DNA of 64,000 nt, from contig CACYSD010000005.1 of NCBI GenBank assembly GCA_902776985.1, positions 62,001-126,000 on the forward strand. Reading direction: 5' to 3'. The DNA is from UBA3839 sp902776985. Lineage in GTDB: Bacteria > Bacteroidota > Bacteroidia > Bacteroidales > Bacteroidaceae. The notes under the pieces were generated by a model. That model saw only the letters and a list, made by a program, of their open reading frames with translations, searched no databases and was not told the DNA's origin. The position numbers were made by a program, and so were the translations under genes. Positions 23,883-31,783 of the stretch are shown here, piece after piece. Within the stretch, counting starts at the first letter, position 1; every line of letters starts with the position of its first letter.

Positions 23883-26390
23883 TTAGTTAAACCCACTTTC
23901 CTCCATAAACAGGTACGAGGGTTTGTAGCCGCCAAAGTCAATGACGATTTTTTCGAACACTAAGCCTGGATGCTTCGGCTGCAGTTTCAGCTCATGGAGA
24001 CCATCCTTGTTAACCGGCATTTCAACGACTTTTTCTATCACTCGTCGAGAAACAGTCGGGTAGAACACGGAGTACATATATGGCTGAATGTCGAGGAGAG
24101 TCTTGTTGAAGTTTATCGTCTCGGTTCCTTCGCCGTCAATGCTTACCTCACACTCATGCCCCCCAACATTTAGGAAGTCAAGTGTTGATTTGACTATGAC
24201 ATGCACCTTGACCTTCTTTGTTCCTTCAGGCAAGGCAAAGCGGTAAGTAAGCGAGGCGTTGCCAACAGGCTTTGTGTATGGAGTGAGAGCCACAGCGCTG
24301 CGTGTACGACCGTAGTCAGGATAGATACTCCATTGAGTGCCATTCGAGGCTTCGGCACGATAGTAATGCTCTGCCTCCATTGACACATAGCCGTTGCTTG
24401 GCTGGAAAGTATATCCACCTGCAGCCTTGTCAGCTACGGACTCTGTTGCCGGCAGACGGTCAGCACGGAAGTTGTCGTTCCATGTGGTGTAGCCGATATG
24501 CTTCTGAATCATCATGCCGTTCCATTTGCCTCCAGCGATTTCGTGATTGTATGCATCGCAGAGCAGGGAATCGCGACGGAAAGTGCGCTTTACCCTTTCT
24601 GCCCACATATTGGCATCGGGATTACCTGCCTTCGCCAAGTGGCGATTCATAGCCTGTGCATAGTACATATCATATAGGTTTGCCATAGCCTGAACCGGGA
24701 AGAGGATGAGCTGACGATAGAAGTCGCGTGCTTCGTCGGGAACTTCCTGGTATAGGCGCAGGGCACGCACCTCGAGACGCATATAGTCATCGCAAACCTT
24801 GCGCCACTCACCTGTCTCAATATTATATGTACTGTCGTCCAGCATCTCCGGAGTGACACGGGCCATATACTGACAGTTGCGGTTGTATATGTCTGCAGCT
24901 TCGTCAGCAAGTCCGCCTTCGTTGTTCTCAAATGGCAACGAACCGAATACGCTGCTGAAGAAACGGAGAGTGTGGTCGGTCACATTCTGCTGGGTATATT
25001 CCTTGGGATTCCAAGCCATATCCATAAACAACTGGATAGGGTATTCCATTGGTTTCAGGTCACCCACATTGAGAATCCACATTCGCTGGATACCGAAGTC
25101 GTAAGCCAAGGAGAGTTGTTCAAACATCTGCTGAGTCTGAGTCACGTTGATCCATTTGCTGTTGCGTGGAGCACCTACATAGTCCACATGATAGTAGATT
25201 CCCCATCCACCTTTGCGATTACGCTCTTTCTCGCTTACCGGTACACGTCGTATATCACCCCAGTTGTCGTCGCTGATAAGAATCAGCACATCATCGGGCA
25301 CACGAAGTCCGGCATCGTAGTAGTCCTGCACTTCCTTGTAAAGCGCCCACACCTGAGTGGTTTTCTCAGCCGGTTTTCCAGTCACTTCCTTGATTATCCT
25401 GCGCTGATTCTGGATAATACGTTCCATCAGTTTGGTATCGGCCTTATCGCTCATCGCCTCGTCACCATCACCACGCATACCGATAGTGACAATATCCTCA
25501 GTGCCTTTCATTCGCTCTATGCCTTCGCGGAAGAACTGGTCGAGCTTGGTTTGGTTCGTCTGGTAGTTCCAAGGTCCCCATTCACGGCGATGACGTGCAT
25601 ACTCCTGATGATTGCGAGCCATCGGTTCATGGTGCGATGTGCCCATCATCACTCCCATGCGGTCAGCCAACTTCCCATTTTCCGGATCATCAGCATAGAA
25701 CGCCCACGACCACATAGCCGGCCACATCATGTTACCTTTCAGACGGAGTATCAGTTCAAATACTTTCTCATAGAATTCGTGACCGCCATAATCTGTTCCG
25801 AAGGTATTCTTAACCCAAGTAGTCAGACAGGGAGCTTCGTCATTGAGGAATATGCCGCGAAATTCAACTGCAGGCTCACCATCGGTATAAGTGCCTTTGA
25901 CAACGAAAGCATCATCGTGTTTGGCTATCGGTGCATCAGCCCACCTGTACCACGGAGATACACCCAGCTGACGGCTCAGTTCGTAGATACCGTAGATAGT
26001 TCCACGCTTATCGCTTCCTGCAATGACGATTTGGTTACCGATAGTGGTAATCACAAATTTCTCGCGCTTACCTTTAAGTTCAGCGATTTTCAGATTGTCA
26101 ATTGTCTTGTTCTTACCAACTGTACCGATAAGGATACGCACCTTTCCGGATTCTGGGGCATAGGACAAGAGAGGAGCTACGCCCATCACCTTTTTCATGT
26201 CTTCACGAAGGTTCTGAATGGCGATTATCACTCCTTCATAGTCCTGATCGCTATAGCTGATGACAGCGTCTTTCAGGGATATGGCATCCTCCTTAGCTGT
26301 GAATGTAACAAATGGTTCTGCTGCTCTCGCTTCATTGCATAATGCAATTAAGCTTAAAACTAAAGCAAGTATTATACCTTTATACTTCAT
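23883..26390 (-). CDS. Glycoside hydrolase family 115 (xylan alpha-glucuronidase)
   Basis: 835 residues, normal for GH115, which removes 4-O-methyl-glucuronic acid (alpha-1,2) from xylan. A signal peptide (about 1-23, ending ARA) directs export. The hallmark regions are RGTIYGIYELSRQLGVSPWYRWADAP (about 130-155), EFRGIFLNDEAPCLTTW, LKGNMMWPAMW, MGTSHHEPM, the long TIM-barrel core with ILISDDNWGDIRRVP, and a C-terminal beta-sandwich with VSMEAEHYYR. No susC/susD or other CAZyme genes adjoin, so it is an isolated xylan-debranching enzyme rather than part of a visible PUL. It follows ridA on the same strand across a tandem-repeat spacer. Confidence 0.92.
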   Translation of the reverse strand: MKYKGIILALVLSLIALCNEARAAEPFVTFTAKEDAISLKDAVISYSDQDYEGVIIAIQNLREDMKKVMGVAPLLSYAPESGKVRILIGTVGKNKTIDNLKIAELKGKREKFVITTIGNQIVIAGSDKRGTIYGIYELSRQLGVSPWYRWADAPIAKHDDAFVVKGTYTDGEPAVEFRGIFLNDEAPCLTTWVKNTFGTDYGGHEFYEKVFELILRLKGNMMWPAMWSWAFYADDPENGKLADRMGVMMGTSHHEPMARNHQEYARHRREWGPWNYQTNQTKLDQFFREGIERMKGTEDIVTIGMRGDGDEAMSDKADTKLMERIIQNQRRIIKEVTGKPAEKTTQVWALYKEVQDYYDAGLRVPDDVLILISDDNWGDIRRVPVSEKERNRKGGWGIYYHVDYVGAPRNSKWINVTQTQQMFEQLSLAYDFGIQRMWILNVGDLKPMEYPIQLFMDMAWNPKEYTQQNVTDHTLRFFSSVFGSLPFENNEGGLADEAADIYNRNCQYMARVTPEMLDDSTYNIETGEWRKVCDDYMRLEVRALRLYQEVPDEARDFYRQLILFPVQAMANLYDMYYAQAMNRHLAKAGNPDANMWAERVKRTFRRDSLLCDAYNHEIAGGKWNGMMIQKHIGYTTWNDNFRADRLPATESVADKAAGGYTFQPSNGYVSMEAEHYYRAEASNGTQWSIYPDYGRTRSAVALTPYTKPVGNASLTYRFALPEGTKKVKVHVIVKSTLDFLNVGGHECEVSIDGEGTETINFNKTLLDIQPYMYSVFYPTVSRRVIEKVVEMPVNKDGLHELKLQPKHPGLVFEKIVIDFGGYKPSYLFMEESGFN

Positions 26391-26418
26391 GAGATTTTAA
26401 GTTCTAAAGTTCTATCGT

Positions 26419-26450
26419 CTTAACTCCTTAACTTCTTAACTCCTAAACTA
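26419..26450 (-). repeat. Tandem repeat, 4 x 8 bp
   Basis: Four consecutive octads, plus strand CTTAACTC, CTTAACTT, CTTAACTC and a degenerate CTAAACTA, fill most of the spacer between the ridA stop (26459) and the GH115 start (26390). Two further octads (AGAACTTT/AGAACTTA, minus strand) follow nearer the start codon. Confidence 0.85.
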
Positions 26451-26458
26451 CAAATAAA

Positions 26459-26836
26459 TTATTTCACTTCTGCAATGACTTCGATTTCCACCAAGGCTCC
26501 TTTAGGCAAAGACTTAACTGCGACTGCAGAGCGAGCAGGGTAGGGTTCGCTGAAAAACTCTGCATACACGCTGTTCATGTCGGCAAAATCGTTCATGTCT
26601 GCCATGAATACAGTTGTTTTCACTACATTGCTCATATTCAGTCCTGCCTCTTGCAGAATAGCTTTCACGTTTGTGAGCGACTGACGGGTTTGTTCCTTGA
26701 TACCTCCTTCAACGAATGTTCCTGTTGTAGGATCAATGGGTATCTGTCCCGAAGAATAAACGAGGTTTCCTACTTTAATTGCCTGGCTGTAAGGGCCTAT
26801 GGCTGCCGGTGCTTTCTTTGTGTTAATTGATTCCAT
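26459..26836 (-). CDS. ridA: RidA family reactive intermediate deaminase
   Basis: 125 residues, the usual RidA length. RidA hydrolyses reactive 2-aminoacrylate and other enamine/imine intermediates from PLP enzymes, protecting those enzymes in the cytoplasm. Signature parts: KAPAAIGPYSQAIKVGNLVYSSGQIPIDP (about 6-34), the conserved GPYSQA, and the C-terminal RSAVAVKSLPKGALVEIEVIA with the substrate-binding Arg (about 104) and Glu (about 119). The start at 26836 (MESINTKKAP) is preferred over 26872, which adds residues not typical of the family. A -7 box CAAATATA lies at 26861-26868. Confidence 0.93.
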   Translation of the reverse strand: MESINTKKAPAAIGPYSQAIKVGNLVYSSGQIPIDPTTGTFVEGGIKEQTRQSLTNVKAILQEAGLNMSNVVKTTVFMADMNDFADMNSVYAEFFSEPYPARSAVAVKSLPKGALVEIEVIAEVK

Positions 26837-26860
26837 AAATTCAAGTTTAATTTTGATATG

Positions 26861-26868
26861 CAAATATA
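26861..26868 (-). promoter_or_regulatory. -7 box of ridA
   Basis: TATATTTG on the minus strand, exact TAnnTTTG match; ATTG at 26892-26889 (minus) stands 20 bases further upstream as a weak -33. Confidence 0.45.
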
Positions 26869-26981
26869 GCAAATATTTTGTAAATCAGCAATTATTCAAC
26901 CATTTACATTTTTTGATTTTCTGTTGCAGTTGTTGCAGTGTTGCAGTTCTCTTGAGGCATTTTAATACCCTAAAAATACTT

Positions 26982-27002
26982 CTATATTTATAATAAATAT
27001 AG
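26982..27002. repeat. Perfect 21-bp palindrome
   Basis: CTATATTTAT, one central A, then ATAAATATAG: arms of 10 bp pair perfectly. It lies between ridA and a gene remnant. A GTTGCAGT motif is repeated three times just upstream (about 26922-26948). Confidence 0.85.
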
Positions 27003-27025
27003 AGTTGAATTTTGACTTCGCATAA

Positions 27026-27310
27026 TGTGTTTTTGAACTGCAACACTTGATGTATCCATACATCGGTGCATGCCGCGCCTACTTCCAGCTATTGGGTGAC
27101 CTTACAATTGGCGAATCGACAAGTGGCAGTTCAATTAAGGCATTCAATCTGAACTTCGGAGATGGAGAGGCAACAGGAGTGAATACTCCACTCGCCCTTT
27201 GGAGAGGGGTTGATGGTGAGTCATGGTACGATCTCTCCGGACGCCGACTGACTGTTAAGCCTACAAAGGGACTTTACATTGTGAACGGGAAGAAAGTTAT
27301 GATAAAATAA
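27026..27310 (+). pseudogene. C-terminal remnant of a secreted Prevotella-type surface protein
   Basis: An open stretch beginning just after the TAA at 27023-27025, with no start of its own and no signal peptide. Its translation has the features I know from the ends of large secreted Prevotella proteins: ACRAYFQL, IKAFNLNFGDGEATGV, then ESWYDLSGRRL and the terminal KPTKGLYIVNGKKVMIK. The upstream part of such a gene (usually hundreds of residues) is missing; the preceding 190 bases are AT-rich and frame-disrupted. It is therefore a truncated, probably non-functional relic, or a downstream exchange cassette. A terminator remains in place after it. Confidence 0.75.
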
Positions 27311-27344
27311 CAACAATCCGGTAATTATTTATCCTCAATCATCT

Positions 27345-27386
27345 ATCCTCCGCATGGTCCGCAAAAGACTGTGCGGAGGATTTTTA
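27345..27386 (+). terminator. Terminator before panC
   Basis: ATCCTCCGCA (27345-27354) pairs perfectly with TGCGGAGGAT (27372-27381), followed by TTTT. It probably served the remnant gene at 27026-27310. Confidence 0.8.
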
Positions 27387-27420
27387 TTACGTTTTGTTTC
27401 ATTGTTACATTTAAAAGGCG

Positions 27421-27428
27421 TAACTTTG
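27421..27428 (+). promoter_or_regulatory. -7 box of the panC operon
   Basis: TAACTTTG, exact TAnnTTTG match, 29 bases before the panC start. TTTG at 27393-27396 (24 bases away) or ATTG at 27401-27404 (16 bases) are possible -33 elements. Confidence 0.5.
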
Positions 27429-27456
27429 CAAAACAATACAGAAAATATACAAAAAC

Positions 27457-28305
27457 ATGAAAGTAATTCATACCATAAAGGAGTTGCAGACAGAGCTTGA
27501 CAATGCTCGTAGAGCAGGAAAAAGCATAGGTCTGGTTCCTACGATGGGAGCATTGCACAATGGTCACGCTTCGCTGGTGCGACGCTCTGTTCGTGAGAAC
27601 GATGTGACAGTTGTGAGCGTGTTTGTCAATCCTACTCAGTTCAATGATAAGTCGGATCTGGAGAAATATCCGAGAACCCTCGAAGCAGACGTAGAACTTC
27701 TGGAAAGCATAGGTGCAGACTTTGCTTTCGCTCCTAGTGTGGCTGAGATGTATCCTGAGGAGGACACACGTGTGTTCAGTTATCCTCCTACCGACACAGT
27801 AATGGAGGGTGGATTCCGTCCTGGTCACTTCAACGGGGTTTGTCAGATTGTGAGCAAACTCTTCATGGCAGTTGAGCCTACACGTGCTTATTTCGGAGAG
27901 AAGGACTTCCAGCAGATAGCAGTTATCCGCAGAATGGTGGAGGACAAGGGCTTCAAACTGACAATTGTGGCTTGCCCGATTGTTCGTGAAAACGACGGAC
28001 TGGCTTTGAGCAGCCGCAATTCCCTGTTGAGCCAGCAGGAACGCGACTTGGCTGTGAACATCTCACGTGTACTCTTCATCAGCCGTGACTACGCCAAGAA
28101 CCACACTCTCGCTGAGACTAAGCAATGGGTAGTTGATACTCTTAACGCCTTAGATGGTCTTGAAGTACAGTACTACGAGATTGTAGACGCAAAATCCCTG
28201 CAATCCGTCAATGACTGGAACGATGCCGAAAGCATACAGGGCTGCATCACTGTGTTCTGCGGCAGCATCCCTGTACGACTTATTGATAATGTTAAGTATA
28301 AGTAA
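27457..28305 (+). CDS. panC: Pantothenate synthetase
   Basis: 282 residues. Joins pantoate and beta-alanine with ATP to form pantothenate (vitamin B5) in the cytoplasm. The HIGH-like motif reads LVPTMGALHNGHASLV (about 25-40), followed by VSVFVNPTQFN, RPGHFNGVCQIVSKL, the GEKDFQQIAVIRRMV loop and the KMSKS-like region GLALSSRNSLL. Length equals the E. coli enzyme within one residue. The next gene, panD, supplies beta-alanine and begins 1 base after the stop codon, so both last steps of pantothenate synthesis are coupled. Confidence 0.96.
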   Translation: MKVIHTIKELQTELDNARRAGKSIGLVPTMGALHNGHASLVRRSVRENDVTVVSVFVNPTQFNDKSDLEKYPRTLEADVELLESIGADFAFAPSVAEMYPEEDTRVFSYPPTDTVMEGGFRPGHFNGVCQIVSKLFMAVEPTRAYFGEKDFQQIAVIRRMVEDKGFKLTIVACPIVRENDGLALSSRNSLLSQQERDLAVNISRVLFISRDYAKNHTLAETKQWVVDTLNALDGLEVQYYEIVDAKSLQSVNDWNDAESIQGCITVFCGSIPVRLIDNVKYK

Positions 28306-28306
28306 A

Positions 28307-28651
28307 ATGTTTATAGAAGTATTAAAATCGAAGATTCACTGCGCACGAGTTACGGAAGCCAACCTGAACTACATGGGCAGCGTCACCATTGACGAGGACT
28401 TGATGGATGCAGCAAACCTGATTGCAGGAGAGAGAGTATTCATTGTCAACAACAACAATGGTGAGCGTTTCGACACCTATGTAATCCGGGGTAAGCGAGG
28501 CAGTGGATGTCTTTGTCTGAACGGCGCCGCTGCACGCAAGGTGCAGGTGGGCGACGTTGTGATAATCATGTCGTATGCCTCTATGGACTTTGAAGAGGCA
28601 AAAACTTTCAAGCCAGTAGTAGTATTTCCAGATGAGCAGAACCGACTCTGA
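28307..28651 (+). CDS. panD: Aspartate 1-decarboxylase proenzyme
   Basis: 114 residues. Decarboxylates L-aspartate to beta-alanine; the enzyme is made as a proprotein that cleaves itself between Gly24 and Ser25 to create a pyruvoyl cofactor. The cleavage site YMGSVTID is in the right place, with the preceding KIHCARVTEANLNY and following GERFDTYVI, RGSGCLCLNGAAARKVQVGDVVIIMSYA. The start at 28307 gives the standard N-terminus; a longer frame from 28211 overlaps panC. It overlaps the flippase gene by 20 bases. Confidence 0.96.
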   Translation: MFIEVLKSKIHCARVTEANLNYMGSVTIDEDLMDAANLIAGERVFIVNNNNGERFDTYVIRGKRGSGCLCLNGAAARKVQVGDVVIIMSYASMDFEEAKTFKPVVVFPDEQNRL

Positions 28652-30200
28652 AAATACTGTAAAGCCTAAAAGTGATGCCTCATACAGGCATGTGATAAAA
28701 TACACGGGGCTATTTGGAGGTGTACAAGGAATTATTATGCTTGTACACCTGATTCGTAATAAGATAGCCGCTGTGTTGCTGGGACCTGCAGGCATAGCCC
28801 TTGTGAGCATTTACAACAAGGTGTCTAACCTGATTAGCCAGGCCACGAATTTCGGGATTTCATTCAGCGCAGTAAAGCATATTGCAGAACTGAACGAGAG
28901 CGAGGACAGGACGGAGATAGAACGTTATGTCTGCGTTGTGCGTTCATGGTGCATGCTGACCGCCTTACTGGGTATGCTGGTGATGATGGTTCTGGCGTCA
29001 CAACTCAGTTTGCTGACGTTTGAGAACTACGACTACACCTGGCAGTTTGTATGTCTCTCGCCCTTTGTCGGATTGCTTGCCCTCACCGGAGGCGAAGTTG
29101 CCATACTGAAAGGACTGAAGCAGCTGAAGCAGATTGCGCTGATCTCCGTAATGACAGCTCTGAGCACTCTGCTCATTTGTACATCGCTTTACTATTTCTT
29201 TGAGGAAGACGGTATCATTCCTGCACTCCTATTGACGGCAATAGCCATTCTCGGTATCAATCTGAGATATTCAACCAGAGTGGTGTCCTGGCGTACATCA
29301 TTAACATCGATGAAGACTCTCGCCATGGGTCTGCCAATGGTGAGACTGGGGGTGGCATACATCATCGCAGGTATTTTCGGACAGGGTGCCGACTGGTGCA
29401 TCAATGTAATGATGCTACACGACGGTTCGCTTACCGATGTGGGATTGTACTACAGTGGCTACACCCTTATGACAAGCTATGCATCGGTGGTTTTCCTTGC
29501 AATTGAGGCGGACTTCTTTCCACGTCTGTCGGGAGCAGTAAAGAATCCCCTGCGGCAGAACCACATAATCAATCAGCAGATTGAGGTTTGCTCCCTGCTT
29601 ACAGCTCCGCTGCTGATCCTCTTCGTGTTTGGAATGCCGATACTATTGCAGCTGCTCTATTCATCCAAGTTCATCGATGCTGTGCCAATGGCCATCTGCG
29701 CTTCGATATATATGTTCTTCAAGGTGCATACCACACCGCTGGCATACCTGTCGCTGGCTAATGGAGACAGTAAAATCTACATGATTGCGGAACTGCTCTA
29801 CGACTTGTTTGTTGTTGCAGCTATTCCGTTCGCATTCCGGAACTGGGGATTGATGGGAGCGGGCTTGGCTCTGTCGGTAGCCGGTGTGTTCGACTTCATT
29901 CTGATTCATGTGTTCTACCACTTCAAGTACAAGTTCGTACTTAACTGGAAGCGCACCTGGTATCTCTACACCATCCAACTGGTTCTGCTGCTGGTCACAG
30001 TTTACTGTTCATTGGAGTTGCCGCTTTTCCAAAAACTATCCATTGCGCTGATAGCACTCATCTGCTCACTCAGCCTGTCGATATACAGAATCAACAAGGA
30101 AACCACTTTCTTATCACAATTAAAGAAACGGTTCCGGAAAAAATTCACCATTGATAATTCTCCGGAGCGTTGCCCGGAGCGTCGGCAAGCCGAACGATAA
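28632..30200 (+). CDS. Oligosaccharide flippase (Wzx/MATE-like exporter)
   Basis: 522 residues with about 12-14 membrane helices between 20 and 500. It belongs to the polysaccharide flippase (PST/MATE-like) group that moves lipid-linked oligosaccharides across the inner membrane; characteristic parts are FGGVQGIIMLVHLIRNKIAAVLLGPAGIALV near the start and DFFPRLSGAVKNP midway. The start lies 20 bases inside panD, suggesting coupled translation. A glycosyltransferase gene follows 118 bases later. The last 16 codons and the stop codon lie inside a dispersed intergenic repeat (30150-30242), so the tail IDNSPERCPERRQAER is repeat-derived. The exported glycan is unknown. Confidence 0.88.
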   Translation: MSRTDSENTVKPKSDASYRHVIKYTGLFGGVQGIIMLVHLIRNKIAAVLLGPAGIALVSIYNKVSNLISQATNFGISFSAVKHIAELNESEDRTEIERYVCVVRSWCMLTALLGMLVMMVLASQLSLLTFENYDYTWQFVCLSPFVGLLALTGGEVAILKGLKQLKQIALISVMTALSTLLICTSLYYFFEEDGIIPALLLTAIAILGINLRYSTRVVSWRTSLTSMKTLAMGLPMVRLGVAYIIAGIFGQGADWCINVMMLHDGSLTDVGLYYSGYTLMTSYASVVFLAIEADFFPRLSGAVKNPLRQNHIINQQIEVCSLLTAPLLILFVFGMPILLQLLYSSKFIDAVPMAICASIYMFFKVHTTPLAYLSLANGDSKIYMIAELLYDLFVVAAIPFAFRNWGLMGAGLALSVAGVFDFILIHVFYHFKYKFVLNWKRTWYLYTIQLVLLLVTVYCSLELPLFQKLSIALIALICSLSLSIYRINKETTFLSQLKKRFRKKFTIDNSPERCPERRQAER

Positions 30201-30242
30201 CATAATTTATAATTACTCCCGCAGTAGGTAACTACTCCTCCC
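30150..30242. repeat. Dispersed intergenic repeat, copy A
   Basis: About 92 bp, about 90 per cent identical to 39727-39818. The first 41 bases (ATTGATAATTCTCCGGAGCG onwards) match without change; one indel and scattered changes follow. It contains CCGGAGCG twice, 3 bases apart. This copy includes the 3' end of the flippase gene and the spacer before the glycosyltransferase; C-rich and G-rich arms follow to about 30317. Confidence 0.9.
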
Positions 30243-30318
30243 CCTTGCGGGGCAACTGCACGTTCGCGTTCAAGCGGTTGGTAACCAAAGGGAAGGTGGA
30301 ACCGGGAGGGGACCTTCT

Positions 30319-31302
30319 ATGCCAAAAGTATCAGTCCTCACAGCTGTTTACAACACAGCCAAGTTTTTGCATCAATGCCTGGAGTCGCTGTCTGTACAGA
30401 CACTCAGCGACTGCGAGTTCATTTGCATTGACGACTGCTCGACAGACAATTCGCTCGACATACTGAATGAATATGCAGTAAAGGACTCCCGCTTCAAGGT
30501 TATTCATCTTGAAGAGAATCAAGGACAGGCTGTAGCACGAAACAAAGGACTGGAGCTGGCAACGGGTGAGTATATCACCATGCTCGACAGCGACGATTGG
30601 TATGCTCCCGACACGTTGGAGAAAGCCTATAAAGCCTTAAAGGACAATCAGGATGCCGACTGTGTGATGCTTCGTCTGATGCAGTGGTACGACAAGGACA
30701 ACGTAGTTCCTTTCCCAAACAAAGTAGCTGAAGATGTGGTGATGAGCGGAGAGGAAGCATTCCGGCTGAGCCTTGACTGGAGCATCCACGGACTGTATCT
30801 GGTAAGAGCATCGATTCACAAACAATATCCTTACGACACAGCCACACGTCTCTATAGCGACGACAACACCACACGTCTGCATTATCTACATTCAAACAAG
30901 GTGGTGCAATGCTCTGGAGAATACTTCTACCGCAAGCATAGTGAATCCATGACCAATGCATGCTCTATCCGCCGCTTCGACTATCTGGAAGCGAACTACA
31001 GCATGAAGCAGCAACTGATTGGGGAGAAGGTGGATGAAAAGGTTCTGACGTTCTATGAGAATCACCGGTGGCTGAACCTTATTGCCTACTACCGGTATTA
31101 TAAGGCTTACGAAGAGCAGTTTTCCAGAAAAGAGAAAGCTGAGATTTACCTTCGCATCAACACCATGCTCAAGACAATAGAGAAAGAGAGAATTTATCTA
31201 ACGCTGAAACTTAAGCCTTGGTATTATCCATACCACAGCTTCCGCCTCTTCGTGTTCTGGCAAAAGCTCAGGTCTTTAGCAAAAGGGTCGTGGCTCCGAT
31301 AG
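30319..31302 (+). CDS. Glycosyltransferase family 2
   Basis: 327 residues. A GT-A fold glycosyltransferase that uses nucleotide-sugar donors, acting on the cytoplasmic face of the inner membrane. The N-terminal domain has the family signature VSVLTAVYNTAKFLHQCLESL (about 4-24), CEFICIDDCSTDNS (Asp pair) and the metal-binding DSDD in ITMLDSDDWYAP (about 88-99). The C-terminal part is less conserved, with no membrane helix. Probably works with the upstream flippase on a surface glycan. Its last 35 bases overlap the convergent FHA gene. Confidence 0.92.
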   Translation: MPKVSVLTAVYNTAKFLHQCLESLSVQTLSDCEFICIDDCSTDNSLDILNEYAVKDSRFKVIHLEENQGQAVARNKGLELATGEYITMLDSDDWYAPDTLEKAYKALKDNQDADCVMLRLMQWYDKDNVVPFPNKVAEDVVMSGEEAFRLSLDWSIHGLYLVRASIHKQYPYDTATRLYSDDNTTRLHYLHSNKVVQCSGEYFYRKHSESMTNACSIRRFDYLEANYSMKQQLIGEKVDEKVLTFYENHRWLNLIAYYRYYKAYEEQFSRKEKAEIYLRINTMLKTIEKERIYLTLKLKPWYYPYHSFRLFVFWQKLRSLAKGSWLR

Positions 31303-31783
31303 TGATAATATCCTCGGAAGTGATAACGCGTTTTTCCTTGTCACCAAGAATGACTGTATTGATGAATGTACCTGTGTTCGAAGGTGCATCCTTGATGGTA
31401 TAGCGGAGTTGACCCTTCTTGTCGTAATCAACAGTAATCACACAATGGAATGTATCGATGCTTGGGTCACGGGTATCGATAGGTTTGTTGATTTTTGTTC
31501 CTTTGAGATAACGTCCGATGTAGTTGTCTCCGAGATCTAGCGCAATCAGTTGTTTGTAGTGGAACACATTCTCCACTACAATGATGCTTCCGAACTCATT
31601 ATCGGAAACATGCTCATCGATGGTGCGTTCCTGATGGATGGCTGTAAGAGCGGACTTGCCTATGCGGATTGAGAATTCCTTCTTGCAGTGATGGCACTGG
31701 AACACAAGAGACTGACCTGCTTCGTATTGTGTTTCGTCAAATACGATGTAGTTGTCGCACTTCGGACATCTTACTCTTTTCAT
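31268..31783 (-). CDS. FHA-domain protein with an N-terminal zinc ribbon
   Basis: 171 residues. A zinc ribbon with CPKC (Cys6, Cys9) and CHHC (Cys30, Cys33) is followed, after a linker, by a forkhead-associated domain (about 75-170) with ALDLGDNYIGR as strand and turn and the phosphothreonine-binding RDPSIDTFHCVI (Arg and Ser/His). FHA domains bind phosphothreonine peptides, so the protein should recognise a partner phosphorylated by a Ser/Thr kinase. It is the last gene of the 35706-31268 operon, its start overlapping the previous stop by 4 bases. It is cytoplasmic; no kinase gene is in the window. Confidence 0.85.
   Translation of the reverse strand: MKRVRCPKCDNYIVFDETQYEAGQSLVFQCHHCKKEFSIRIGKSALTAIHQERTIDEHVSDNEFGSIIVVENVFHYKQLIALDLGDNYIGRYLKGTKINKPIDTRDPSIDTFHCVITVDYDKKGQLRYTIKDAPSNTGTFINTVILGDKEKRVITSEDIITIGATTLLLKT

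Noticed and set aside
24972..26342. 456-codon open frame on the plus strand
   Set aside because: It is exactly antisense to the GH115 gene, has no start context or family pattern, and arises from codon-position bias of the real gene.
28211..28306. Longer start for panD
   Set aside because: The extra residues overlap panC in another frame and shift the Gly-Ser cleavage site from position 24-25.
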